Positions 7,338 through 13,515 of a stretch of DNA of 60,102 bases are shown here, one piece after another (the stretch's first letter is position 1; every line of letters begins with the position of its first letter). Source of the stretch: a virus; the IMG/VR virus record IMGVR_UViG_3300034257_000006, positions 1-60,102 of that record. The stretch is one strand, 5' to 3'. The translations under genes were made by a program, and so were the position numbers. The notes below the pieces were generated by a model. That model saw only the letters and a program-made list of their open reading frames with translations. It made no database searches and had not been told where the DNA came from.

Positions 7338-7424
7338 ATGCTTTGGTTTATTGGTGTTCCTGTTGTGTTGATTTGGTTCCTGAACGGGTTGACGTTTGGG
7401 TTTGAATTTTTGGAGAATGAGTGA
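7338..7424 (+). CDS. small hydrophobic peptide, 28 aa
   Basis: A short frame with GGAGAG six bases before its ATG and a TGATG junction to the next gene. Residues 2-22 are almost entirely hydrophobic (LWFIGVPVVLIWFL), so if made it is a single membrane helix. It would be the first gene of the rightward operon. Evidence is limited to ribosome site, coupling and composition. Confidence 0.5.
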   Translation: MLWFIGVPVVLIWFLNGLTFGFEFLENE

Positions 7425-7636
7425 TGAATCTGTATCTACTGAAACGCGATGACTATGATTACGACGAGCACGACGAAGCACTTATTCGTGCTGAAAGCGA
7501 ACAAAACGCAAGGAACATCGCAGAGAAGGAACTGACTGCGCCAAAAGATGCGTGGACTGAAGAGAAGGCAACTTGTGAAATTGTGACCGTTGATGGGTAT
7601 CTCGGCGTGGTTATTGAATCTTTTAATGCAGGTTGA
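7424..7636 (+). CDS. hypothetical protein, 70 aa
   Basis: Unrecognised. TTGGAG precedes the ATG. The N-terminus has a DYDYDEHDEA stretch, then an acidic helix (ALIRAESEQNARNIAEKEL) and a beta hairpin (TCEIVTVDGYLGVVIESF). This arrangement, a short helix with flanking strands reading YLLKR ... AxxxIxAxSExxAR, resembles small phage proteins that package with RNA- or DNA-binding neighbours, but I cannot name it. It is followed directly by csrA. Confidence 0.65.
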   Translation: MNLYLLKRDDYDYDEHDEALIRAESEQNARNIAEKELTAPKDAWTEEKATCEIVTVDGYLGVVIESFNAG

Positions 7637-7656
7637 ATTTTTGGAGGATGAGTAAG

Positions 7657-7827
7657 ATGCTCGTAGTTTCTCGGAAGAACAGCGAAAAGATCATCATCAA
7701 CGAGAACATCGTTGTCACTGTGGTCGATATTGGTAGTGGACGCGTTCTCTTGGGAATCGAAGCCCCGAAGGAAGTGAAGATTGTTCGGTCGGAATTGGTT
7801 TTTCAGGATGGGCTCTGTGGAAAGTAA
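7657..7827 (+). CDS. csrA: CsrA-family translational regulator
   Basis: A 56-aa CsrA/RsmA homologue, a dimeric RNA-binding protein that grips GGA motifs in mRNA leaders. Visible family features: the LVVSRK start (family LxLTRK), NIVVTVVDIGSGRVLLGIEAPKEV (family signature GxVrLGIeAPkdV) and the conserved arginine in KIVRSEL that contacts RNA. I start at the ATG of MLVVSRK because GGAGGATGAG ends six bases before it; an ATG three codons earlier sits too close to that site. Length and residues look intact, so it is likely active. It precedes the attC-like array, and could rewire host translation or compete with host CsrA. Phage CsrA genes are known but uncommon. Confidence 0.93.
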   Translation: MLVVSRKNSEKIIINENIVVTVVDIGSGRVLLGIEAPKEVKIVRSELVFQDGLCGK

Positions 7828-8026
7828 TGCGAAACTTGCGGAAGCAATAGACAATGCCTGTAAGTCACTTCCGAGCGACTGTCATGTGCATCTGGTGATG
7901 GAGCAGTTCGCCGCCAACGTGCTCCTTGAGGTTGATGGCAAAGAGGTTGATTTTTCTTCGAATCGCGAAACACTGGCAGACACAATCAACGATGCGGTTG
8001 AGGCTGCGCAGGATCTCAACGGTTGA
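7808..8026 (+). CDS. hypothetical protein, 72 aa
   Basis: Unrecognised. It overlaps the last 20 bases of csrA in another frame, so its translation is likely coupled to csrA. The start is taken at MGSVESNAK; an upstream TTG is possible. The fold looks alpha-beta-alpha (KLAEAIDNACKSL, then HVHLVMEQFAANVLLEVDG, then ETLADTINDAVEAAQ). It is followed nine bases later by the first attC-like palindrome. Confidence 0.6.
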   Translation: MGSVESNAKLAEAIDNACKSLPSDCHVHLVMEQFAANVLLEVDGKEVDFSSNRETLADTINDAVEAAQDLNG

Positions 8027-8034
8027 GTGATCCT

Positions 8035-8120
8035 GCTGAACGCTGCCGCTAAAACGCGGCTGAGACAAATATAGTTTAATCTGACGGTCGGAAGCCGTCG
8101 TTTTCAGCGGCTTGTTCTGA
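8035..8120 (+). other. attC-like palindrome A
   Basis: An 86-base imperfect inverted repeat nine bases after the stop of the previous gene. Left arm GCTGAACGCTGCCGCT plus AAAACG pairs with right arm CGTTTTCAGCGGC plus TTGTTCTG, with one unpaired base between GCCGCT and AAAACG, as in integron attC sites. An inner hairpin GACGG/CCGTC lies at about 8082-8099. The outer boxes are TGAAC and GTTCTG rather than the strict consensus. Confidence 0.5.
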
Positions 8121-8154
8121 CTCCGTGTCTTGTAGGTTCTATGGAGGTTATATC

Positions 8155-8520
8155 GTGAAAGGGTTCATTGAAGTTATCGGGTGGCTGTTCGCTGGTATCT
8201 TTGCAGTTGGGCTTCTCCTGGGCATTGGATGGGTCGTTCAAGGTAACGACTTTTTCATGTACCAGATGTTCGCTCCGAAGTACGAGAGCGTGCGGCGCGA
8301 AACGTTCGAACAGTCAAAGGCATTCAATCAGGGGATGATTCAGGAACTGCAGGACATGCAGTTTCAGTACGTCAAGGCCGCGCCGGAACACAAAGTCGCG
8401 TTGGCGTCGATCATCCTGCATCGCGTGGCAGATTATGACGAATCGAAACTTCCGACGGACCTGAGATCGTTTGTCTCAGGCTTGCGCCGGGAGCGATCCT
8501 TTACTGGAGAGAAAGAATGA
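8155..8520 (+). CDS. membrane-anchored protein, 121 aa
   Basis: GGAGG lies seven bases before the GTG start. Residues 2-27 form one hydrophobic helix (FIEVIGWLFAGIFAVGLLLGIGWVV), so the protein is anchored with a long helical domain facing one side (residues 45-110, RRETFEQSKAFNQGMIQELQDMQFQYV). It overlaps the following lipoprotein gene (ATGA), suggesting the pair act together at the envelope. Similar in look to DUF-type phage envelope proteins encoded upstream of lysis genes. In the cassette reading, this pair is one cassette. Confidence 0.7.
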   Translation: MKGFIEVIGWLFAGIFAVGLLLGIGWVVQGNDFFMYQMFAPKYESVRRETFEQSKAFNQGMIQELQDMQFQYVKAAPEHKVALASIILHRVADYDESKLPTDLRSFVSGLRRERSFTGEKE

Positions 8521-9005
8521 GAGTGATTTTGGCGTTGATGACCTTGTTGCTTGTCGGATGCGAAATGGAAAAGAGCATCGACACTGTTCAACGAGAGCAA
8601 CAGGAAGTTCTTTTGAAAGAGGCAACGTCAGCAGTTGGAATGCCTGCGATTCACAATTTTCGCGAGCGAAAGATACTGAAGGACATTCTGGAACTTCGGG
8701 ATCAGGACGGACTGGTTACGTTCACGTACATTTTCAATGAACTGAATGGCACGCTGGTGTTCCTGGGTGAATCGATCGGCTACGGCATTCCTTACGCAAC
8801 GCAGTTCACGAACCCGGAGAAACTGGAGAGGGTTCATAAACTCGAAGCTCTTTACGAGGTCTTGCCTCAAGCTGATCCGAACGGCTTGTATTCTCCTGCG
8901 GCTGCGGAAGGAACGTGGATCTTGATGAAAGATCCAAAGGGAAGCGACGTGAAGCCGGTGTACGTTGAAGCCCGCGTCATTGTGTCGCCGTTCAGGCTAC
9001 TCTGA
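8517..9005 (+). CDS. putative lipoprotein, 162 aa
   Basis: The N-terminus MRVILALMTLLLVGCEMEK is a lipoprotein signal with lipobox LVGC, so the mature protein should begin at Cys15 and sit on a membrane. The mature part has a helical start, then a beta-rich region (LVTFTYIFNELNGTLVFLGESIGYGIPYATQF) and ends with YVEARVIVSPFRLL. It recalls a family of phage/prophage lipoproteins of unknown function. The start overlaps the stop of the membrane protein upstream. A superinfection-exclusion role is conceivable but unproven. Confidence 0.75.
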   Translation: MRVILALMTLLLVGCEMEKSIDTVQREQQEVLLKEATSAVGMPAIHNFRERKILKDILELRDQDGLVTFTYIFNELNGTLVFLGESIGYGIPYATQFTNPEKLERVHKLEALYEVLPQADPNGLYSPAAAEGTWILMKDPKGSDVKPVYVEARVIVSPFRLL

Positions 9006-9090
9006 TTGCTGGCATGGATGCCAAGCAACCGCTTGTGCTCACGCGAGGCAGGATGCCGGACGTGAGTAGTCAGAACGCTTGGCGTTTCTG
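9001..9090 (+). other. attC-like structured site B (multi-hairpin)
   Basis: Directly after the lipoprotein stop. TCTGA (9001-9005) can pair with TCAGA (9070-9074) and enclose two hairpins: TTGCT GGCAT / ATGCC AAGCAA (9006-9028) and CTCACG/CGTGAG (9038-9066). A third hairpin, CAGAACGC/GCGTTTCTG with one unpaired T, occupies 9071-9090 and carries the GAACGC box shared with the other sites. The loop GGCATGGATGCC also occurs in site E. Confidence 0.4.
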
Positions 9091-9119
9091 GACCGCCTTA
9101 CATTTTTGAAAGAGATTCG

Positions 9120-9449
9120 ATGCAAACGAAAACGGAAGAAACGAAGCCGGTTCCAGAACAAGCCATTGTTCACACGCCTGGACCGTGGTTTACCCTGCAT
9201 GAAAGCTCAGCGATCGGAACAGGCGATATGACGATCGCCAGAGTGTACTGGTCGGAAGGGCGTAGTGACGCTGAGAACACGGCGAACGCTCGACTGATGG
9301 CAGCGTCACCAGACATGCTTGATGTGCTGAACAGGTTCGTCGCGTGGGACAAACGATACCCAAATAACACAATCCACTCCAAGGCTGGGGAGTGGCAACT
9401 TGATGAACTATTCAACGCCGCACGTGCGGTGATTTCGAAAGTCGTGTAA
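9120..9449 (+). CDS. conserved phage protein (HTPGPW ... ANARLMAASPDML family)
   Basis: A 109-aa protein. The signature HTPGPWF near residue 19 and ENTANARLMAASPDMLDVLNRF near residues 57-80 define a very common phage and prophage protein family of unknown function. AAAGAG lies upstream of the ATG. Its stop TAA is the first three bases of the TAAC box of site C, exactly as cassette ORFs often end in an attC site. It forms the whole of one putative cassette. Confidence 0.8.
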   Translation: MQTKTEETKPVPEQAIVHTPGPWFTLHESSAIGTGDMTIARVYWSEGRSDAENTANARLMAASPDMLDVLNRFVAWDKRYPNNTIHSKAGEWQLDELFNAARAVISKVV

Positions 9450-9508
9450 CGCTGCAAGTCTGCGGCGATTACATGGATGTCTTCGTCCGCAGCAATTGCT
9501 TGTTATGC
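9444..9508 (+). other. attC-like palindrome C
   Basis: The clearest attC-like site, about 65 bases. Left box GTGTAAC (9444-9450) pairs with right box GTTATGC (9502-9508); inner arms CAAG/CTTG and CTGCGG (9460-9465)/CCGCAG (9487-9492) enclose an apical region with ACATGGATGT. Its TAAC includes the stop codon of the upstream gene, and the next ATG follows 20 bases after the right box. A T7 run follows at 9511-9517, so it might also act as a terminator. Confidence 0.6.
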
Positions 9509-9528
9509 AGTTTTTTTAGGAGTGAGCA

Positions 9529-9897
9529 ATGTCTGGTATTCAATTCAGAGGCCGCAAGGATCACGAGCATTTAGATTCATCGTACAATTTGTGGGATGGC
9601 GAACATTTAGGAGACATCTCATCGTGGCATGCTGGTGATACCGTGGCTGTCTGTTTCGCGATCAGCAAAGAGCAAGAGAGTCTGATTCTCGACAACACTG
9701 AGTTGCCTGTCGGCAGCGGACTCGCCAGCGTGATGTGTGTTGTCGTTCGTCGCAGCCATTCGATCATCTGGAGGTCAGTTGGTCGGTTCGAATCGCTGAT
9801 AACGTGCTCAGTGCTGCTCGAAGCGGAGAGCGGACAATGGGAGGATGTGTTGAGGTACATCATATTCGGAAAGATGCCAGATCACTGGTCTGCATAA
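9529..9897 (+). CDS. hypothetical protein, 122 aa
   Basis: Unrecognised. AGGAG is placed nine bases before the ATG. The centre (DTVAVCFAISKEQESLIL ... GLASVMCVVVRRSHSIIWRSVGRFESLITCSVLL) is beta-rich and globular without known motifs. The stop TAA is again shared with the TAAC box of the following palindrome. It stands alone between two attC-like sites, like a cassette gene; unknown-function single ORFs are usual in integron cassettes. Confidence 0.65.
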   Translation: MSGIQFRGRKDHEHLDSSYNLWDGEHLGDISSWHAGDTVAVCFAISKEQESLILDNTELPVGSGLASVMCVVVRRSHSIIWRSVGRFESLITCSVLLEAESGQWEDVLRYIIFGKMPDHWSA

Positions 9898-9978
9898 CGC
9901 TTGGCACTTGTTGTCCGCGCGGAGTATTTTCAATTTCGAAGAACGTGGCACGCGGTCGGCAACGTGCCGTTGTTAGGG
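9892..9978 (+). other. attC-like palindrome D
   Basis: An 87-base site. Left box GCATAAC (9892-9898) overlaps the stop TAA of the upstream gene; right box GTTAGGG (9972-9978) lies nine bases before the next ATG. Paired arms: GGCAC (9903-9907)/GTGCC (9964-9968), TTG/CAA, CCGCG (9915-9919)/CGCGG (9951-9955), with mismatched bases between them. This is the second-clearest attC look-alike. Confidence 0.58.
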
Positions 9979-9986
9979 GGCTAGTG

Positions 9987-10301
9987 ATGCACAAGGGATT
10001 TAGGGACGCGATTCACGTTCCATTCGTCATGGTAACGTGCGGAGACACATTGAGGCCCGCGGAGAAGTGTTCACTGAGAGACGAAAACCAGTGTGTTCGG
10101 TGGCAAGGTGGAAGCCCTGATATTGAACCAATGTGGCACGGGATAGCCGATCCATTTCGGGAATCGGAAATACCTTCCGGAGAGGTGTTTCCGTTGTACA
10201 TTCGAAAGGAATGTTTTCACGGCCTCACGCACGATTTTCAAATTGAGGTTCACGACAGAGGCGGCACAGGCACATGCCATAGCGTTTGCGATATCTTCTG
10301 A
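9987..10301 (+). CDS. hypothetical protein, 104 aa
   Basis: Unrecognised. The ATG chosen is the one directly after palindrome D; a long in-frame extension upstream would cross the palindrome and the previous gene and is unlikely to be used. The protein has a small beta-rich centre (HVPFVMVTCGDTLRPAEK) and a Cys near the end (GTCHSVCDIF). No catalytic pattern seen. GGGGGC precedes the start. It is the sole ORF of its putative cassette. Confidence 0.55.
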   Translation: MHKGFRDAIHVPFVMVTCGDTLRPAEKCSLRDENQCVRWQGGSPDIEPMWHGIADPFRESEIPSGEVFPLYIRKECFHGLTHDFQIEVHDRGGTGTCHSVCDIF

Positions 10302-10305
10302 GTCC

Positions 10306-10374
10306 CCCTAACGCCGCGTGCTAACCGGTTTGGAGTGGCATGGATGCCTGTCCAAAGCCGGTGATTAGTGGGCC
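10306..10374 (+). other. attC-like palindrome E
   Basis: Starts with CCCTAAC (10306-10312) four bases after the stop codon. A long stem follows: CTAACCGG with TTTGGA (10321-10334) pairs with TCCAAA and CCGG with TGATTAG (10351-10368), with one unpaired G at 10357. The tip GGCATGGATGCC matches that of site B. The right box reads GATTAGTG, not GTTA, so it is the most decayed of the set. Confidence 0.45.
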
Positions 10375-10396
10375 AGTCGATTTGTGATTCGTTGAA

Positions 10397-10417
10397 CGCT
10401 GCCAATCATTGGCAGCG
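10397..10417 (+). other. short perfect hairpin F (possible truncated cassette site)
   Basis: CGCTGCCAA (10397-10405) and TTGGCAGCG (10409-10417) pair perfectly around TCA, and the motif TGAACGCTGCC at its left end matches site A. No T run follows, so it is a poor terminator. It might be a remnant of another attC-like site. Confidence 0.35.
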
Positions 10418-10489
10418 GGGAAGATTTCGGAGAGTGGGCAGCGGTGGTCGCTGTCCAATGAATTGGCTTTTTATCTGCAGAGGTGGATT

Positions 10490-10705
10490 ATGGATGAGCG
10501 AGCAATATGGCTGAAGAGAGAAAACGACAACACGCTGACGGTTTCTGTCGAGGCTGGCGGCCAGTGGGTCGAGGTAATCCGAGAGCACGGCGATGGGCCA
10601 ATCAGTCACATCGTCGAACCGTCTGGAATCGAGAGGCGGATCAAAGAAGCTGCCACCGATTTCTCAGAAAAGGATTTGGCTGCATCTGGCGGATATGTGC
10701 GATGA
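10490..10705 (+). CDS. hypothetical protein, 71 aa
   Basis: Unrecognised. GAGGTGG lies directly before the ATG. The reading MDERAIWLKRENDNTLTVSVEAGGQWVEVIREHGDG suggests a small beta sheet followed by a C-terminal helix (IERRIKEAATDFSEKDLAASG). The stop overlaps the start of the SNF2-like helicase gene (ATGA), so it may be an accessory partner of that enzyme. Confidence 0.65.
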   Translation: MDERAIWLKRENDNTLTVSVEAGGQWVEVIREHGDGPISHIVEPSGIERRIKEAATDFSEKDLAASGGYVR

Positions 10706-12102
10706 GTGAACTCTGGTCGCACCAACCAAAAGCGATTTTATATCTGAACGAGCATGAAGCGTCGATGCTCGACGCGGCGATGAGCAGCGGTAAATCCTAC
10801 ATGTCAGTGCAGAACTGCAAGCACTGCGCTGCTCACAGAAACGCACGCACTCTGATTTTGTGCCCCGCTGCCGTTCGTTCTGTATGGAGAAGGGAGTTCT
10901 TTTTTCACGCACCAGATCAGTTCGACGTTGTCATTCTTGACGGCAAGCAGAACTCAGGAAAGAAAGCAGAACTGGTTTACGAGGCACTGCGACTTCAACA
11001 GTCGCATGGCAGGCCTCTGGTAGCCGTCGTGAATTACGAGTCGTTTTTTCTTGATCCTATCTGGAAAGTCCTGAACTCAGTTCTCTGGGATAAGCTGATT
11101 TGCGACGAGTCACATCGAACAAAGTCGTACTCCGCACAATGCAGCAAGCATGCATGGAAGATCGGAAAACGATCTGCTTCAAGGACCGGACTGACAGGTA
11201 CGCTGATGCCGAACAATCCAGGGAACGTCTTCAGTCAATATAGATGGCTGGACGAAAGGATCTTCGGTAAATTCTGGGGGGCGTTCAAGCAAGAGTACGC
11301 AGTGATGAGTCAATTCATTCCACATAAGGTCGATAAGTGGATAAACCTTGAAGAATTAAACCGAAAAGTGAACCTCATACGGTATCACATCCAGAAGTCA
11401 GTGCTCGTTCTTCCAGAGAAGCAGGACATCATAATCGAGGTGAACCTGTCTCCTGCCGGGATGAGGATATACCAACAAATGAGAAAAGAGTCGATCGCCT
11501 ACATCAAGAAGTCGATCGACGGACCAGAGACAGATGAACTGAAGACCGCGATCGGATCCAATGGAGCTGTCCAGTTCCTTCGCCTGCTTCAACTTTCACA
11601 GGGGTATGTCACAGACGACGAAGGCGACGAAGTAAACACAGACACAGAAAAACGCCGTGCATTACTGGACCTGATTCAGGATTGCGGAGAACCTGTCTGT
11701 GTGTACGGCTGGTTCCGTCACGATTTAAAATGCGTCGAGCGGTGTTGCGATATTTTGGGACTTCGGTACGGCGAGATCTCAGGTCGTCGCAAGGATCTTA
11801 CTGAGCACGCTACGATGCCAGACGATATCGACGTTATGGGCGTTCAGTGCAAATCTGGTTCTGCTGGCATTGACCTCACGCGAAGTCGAATCGGGATCAT
11901 CATGAACAGTGGTCTTCTGTCGCATGGAGACTTTGACCAAATGATCTCAAGGCAGGTAAGAACGAATCAGAAATCCAACGTAGTCTTTTATCATCTAGTG
12001 ACAAAGGGAACCGTCGAAACGAAGTTGATCGACGAACGAGGCCGTAAACGTGAAATCGTGGAAGTGTTGTTGTCCGAAATGAAGGAAGAGGAGGTGTTCT
12101 GA
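10702..12102 (+). CDS. SNF2/DEAD-like superfamily 2 helicase
   Basis: A 466-aa protein in which I take the start at MSELWSHQPK, overlapping the upstream stop; a longer in-frame reading has no ribosome site. Superfamily 2 motifs are visible: Q-motif-like WSHQPKAILYL, Walker A as SSGKS (residues 28-32), LILCPAAV (motif Ia), motif II as CDESH (about 133), TGLTGTLMPN (motif III, S/TAT-like) and C-terminal DQMISRQVRTNQ with a QxxxRxxR arrangement (motif VI). Length and motif spacing match SNF2-type helicases that phages encode near replication genes. It lacks an accessory DNA-binding domain. It may unwind or remodel DNA for the primase-polymerase. Confidence 0.9.
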   Translation: MSELWSHQPKAILYLNEHEASMLDAAMSSGKSYMSVQNCKHCAAHRNARTLILCPAAVRSVWRREFFFHAPDQFDVVILDGKQNSGKKAELVYEALRLQQSHGRPLVAVVNYESFFLDPIWKVLNSVLWDKLICDESHRTKSYSAQCSKHAWKIGKRSASRTGLTGTLMPNNPGNVFSQYRWLDERIFGKFWGAFKQEYAVMSQFIPHKVDKWINLEELNRKVNLIRYHIQKSVLVLPEKQDIIIEVNLSPAGMRIYQQMRKESIAYIKKSIDGPETDELKTAIGSNGAVQFLRLLQLSQGYVTDDEGDEVNTDTEKRRALLDLIQDCGEPVCVYGWFRHDLKCVERCCDILGLRYGEISGRRKDLTEHATMPDDIDVMGVQCKSGSAGIDLTRSRIGIIMNSGLLSHGDFDQMISRQVRTNQKSNVVFYHLVTKGTVETKLIDERGRKREIVEVLLSEMKEEEVF

Positions 12103-12527
12103 TGTCAAAGAAGCAAACAATCGACGAGTTTATGTCTGACGTAGAACGCGGAATCGGCTTGGCTCAATACATCGCCGCCAACGAATTCACATGGTGGCAC
12201 GAAAAGCTGACGCAATCCGCAGTCCGCAAACTGATCAAGCAGAACACAGGTCACGTCATTCCCAGAGTCAAAGGCGCATTCAAAGATTTCTGCGCCGTGA
12301 ACATGAGCATCTACCTGAACCGCTCATGGCGACGCAAACCGACGTCAACGAACCTTGACCTGACCGCAGACCAATGGGATAAGCTGAAGACCATCGTAGA
12401 AAAACTGAAGCCACAGATCGAAGGCCAGGGTATCACCGTCGCCTTCGACGTCATCCGCACAAAGATCTCGACGAGCCCAAAGCAACTCATCGGCTTACGA
12501 AAACGAATGCATTATTGGGATAATTAA
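12102..12527 (+). CDS. hypothetical protein, 141 aa
   Basis: Unrecognised. It starts in overlap with the helicase stop (TGATG). The protein is basic and mostly helical, with KLIKQNTGHVIPRVKGAFKDF and SWRRKPTSTNLDL in its centre, consistent with nucleic-acid binding. No catalytic residues stand out. Position between the helicase and other replication-type genes suggests a helper role in replication. Confidence 0.65.
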   Translation: MSKKQTIDEFMSDVERGIGLAQYIAANEFTWWHEKLTQSAVRKLIKQNTGHVIPRVKGAFKDFCAVNMSIYLNRSWRRKPTSTNLDLTADQWDKLKTIVEKLKPQIEGQGITVAFDVIRTKISTSPKQLIGLRKRMHYWDN

Positions 12528-12547
12528 CTTTACAGGACAGTGAGAAT

Positions 12548-12955
12548 ATGGCTACAATTGGCGAGTTGGCAGCGGAGTTTGAGACGTTGGTACGGATCAA
12601 GAAGAACGCTGCTGACACGGAGTCACAGTGCAACAAGGATATTGAGCGTGTGCAGCAGCAACTTCTGGACATGATGTCGGATGAGGGGTTGCCGTCGATC
12701 AAGATGGATTCAGGGATGACGCTGTTCCGTCGGTGCGAAAAGTATTATGGTGTTGCAGAAGGACATGAGAAGGACGAGCTGGTCAACGCATTGGCTAACT
12801 GCGATTTGACACGGGATCTTGTGTCGGCGAATTACAACGCCAACACACTGAGGTCACGGATGGCAGAGATTGAAGCGAACGGCGAGGTGCTTCCGGAAGA
12901 AGTCACTCGGTTGCTGAAGCTCACAGAAAAATACAAGGTTGGACATCGATCATGA
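12548..12955 (+). CDS. coiled-coil phage protein, 135 aa
   Basis: Helical protein: residues 1-45 form a long coiled coil (LAAEFETLVRIKKNAADTESQCNKDIERVQQQLLDMM) followed by the motif EGLPSIKMDSGMTLFRRCEKYYGV and a second helical part. This arrangement (a coiled coil, then GLxSIkxxxGxTlf) resembles a common phage protein family encoded beside recombination or ssDNA-binding genes. Function unknown; it might load or couple helicase or annealing proteins. The stop overlaps the next start. Confidence 0.65.
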   Translation: MATIGELAAEFETLVRIKKNAADTESQCNKDIERVQQQLLDMMSDEGLPSIKMDSGMTLFRRCEKYYGVAEGHEKDELVNALANCDLTRDLVSANYNANTLRSRMAEIEANGEVLPEEVTRLLKLTEKYKVGHRS

Positions 12956-13179
12956 AAATAAAACGAGGAGTCCCGATTCCTCCGCATAAAGGTGCCGGTC
13001 GCCCACGCGAACACAAGTTCGAAGAGATGGAAGTCAACGACTGCGCTGAGATCGAATCGAGCTACCAGTCGATCTACGGCTGCATCGGTCGGTTCAAGAT
13101 GAATCGGGAGTTTTCGAAGTGGGAGTTTCGCATCTTGAAGAAGGGTGCGAAGAAGGTTGAGGTTTGGAGGGTGAAGTAG
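12952..13179 (+). CDS. conserved small phage protein, 75 aa
   Basis: The pattern KRGVPIPPHKGAGRPREHKFEEMEVNDC followed by GRFKMNREFSKWEFRILKKGAKKVEVWRVK resembles small basic phage proteins of the type KGVPvPpxxxxGRPxKYPFdxMevGDsF, probably nucleic-acid binding. Its 3' end (GGTTTGGAGGGTGAAGT) is repeated at 13333-13349 as part of a tandem duplication with the tRNA genes. Confidence 0.7.
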   Translation: MKIKRGVPIPPHKGAGRPREHKFEEMEVNDCAEIESSYQSIYGCIGRFKMNREFSKWEFRILKKGAKKVEVWRVK

Positions 13180-13331
13180 AGTTTCTGGGGAACCCAGCAT
13201 TGGCGAGCAAGTCCGACTGTACATCGGATCGACGAAAGTCTGTGCAGGTTCAACTCCTGCGGTCCCCACTGGCGTTTAGTGTTTTCCAGTTTTCCAAAGG
13301 AAAAGTTTTATGAGTGGTGAAATGAAGGTGT
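13161..13331 (+). repeat. tandem duplication unit 1 (ORF tail, tRNA, ORF head)
   Basis: This unit contains the 3' end of the 75-aa gene, tRNA-Tyr, a spacer (GGCGTTTAGTGTTTTCCA) and the first seven codons of the 277-aa gene ending in an in-frame stop (MSGEMKV then TAG). The same order recurs in 13333-13515. Outer parts match almost perfectly, while the tRNA cores differ, so the duplication carried a tRNA gene whose two copies diverged or were swapped. Confidence 0.75.
13187..13268 (+). tRNA. tRNA-Tyr (GTA)
   Basis: An 82-base tRNA-like fold. Acceptor stem GGGGAAC pairs with GGTCCCC with one mismatch, discriminator A13268. The anticodon stem TCCGA/TCGGA encloses loop CTGTACA, anticodon GTA (13219-13221). 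The long variable arm (GAC-GAAA-GTC) is the one expected for bacterial tRNA-Tyr. T arm GCAGG-TTCAACT-CCTGC is perfect. Oddities: the D arm is weak, the base after the anticodon is C instead of a purine, and CCA is not encoded. It could help decode phage tyrosine codons, or be a decayed copy. Confidence 0.75.
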
Positions 13332-13332
13332 A

Positions 13333-13515
13333 GGTTTGGAGGGTGAAGTGATTCATGCTCGCAAGGGCGTGTTGATCAAGGCTTGTTGTACCAAGTCACA
13401 TGGAAAGCTGTTGTATCGTTCGGCGAAGTGGTTCGAATCCACATTGATCAAATGGCGTTTAGTGTTTTCCAATTTTCCAAAGGAACAGTTTTATGAGTGG
13501 TGAAATGAAGGTGTA
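13333..13515 (+). repeat. tandem duplication unit 2
   Basis: Second copy of the unit described at 13161-13331. It begins with GGTTTGGAGGGTGAAGT and ends with the true start of the 277-aa gene. The spacer differs from unit 1 at few positions (GTTTTCCAATTTTCC against GTTTTCCAGTTTTCC), while the tRNA-like part at 13373-13451 is unrelated to tRNA-Tyr except in length and position. Confidence 0.75.
13373..13451 (+). tRNA. tRNA-like gene, anticodon not assigned
   Basis: Acceptor TGATCAA (13373-13379) pairs perfectly with TTGATCA (13444-13450), followed by discriminator A. The T arm has GTGG-TTCGAAT-CCAC, a textbook loop. Between them a D-like arm GCTT/AAGT and a short TCG-TTCGG-CGA variable arm can be drawn, but I find no convincing seven-base anticodon loop with a five-pair stem. 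It is either an unusual tRNA, a pseudo-tRNA or a tRNA mimic. It occupies the same place as tRNA-Tyr in the neighbouring duplicated unit. Confidence 0.5.

Noticed and set aside
9449-9517. Palindrome C only as a rho-independent terminator
   Set aside because: It has a T7 run, so partial terminator action is possible, but the long broken arms, stop codon inside TAAC, and sister sites lacking T runs fit attC-like sites better.
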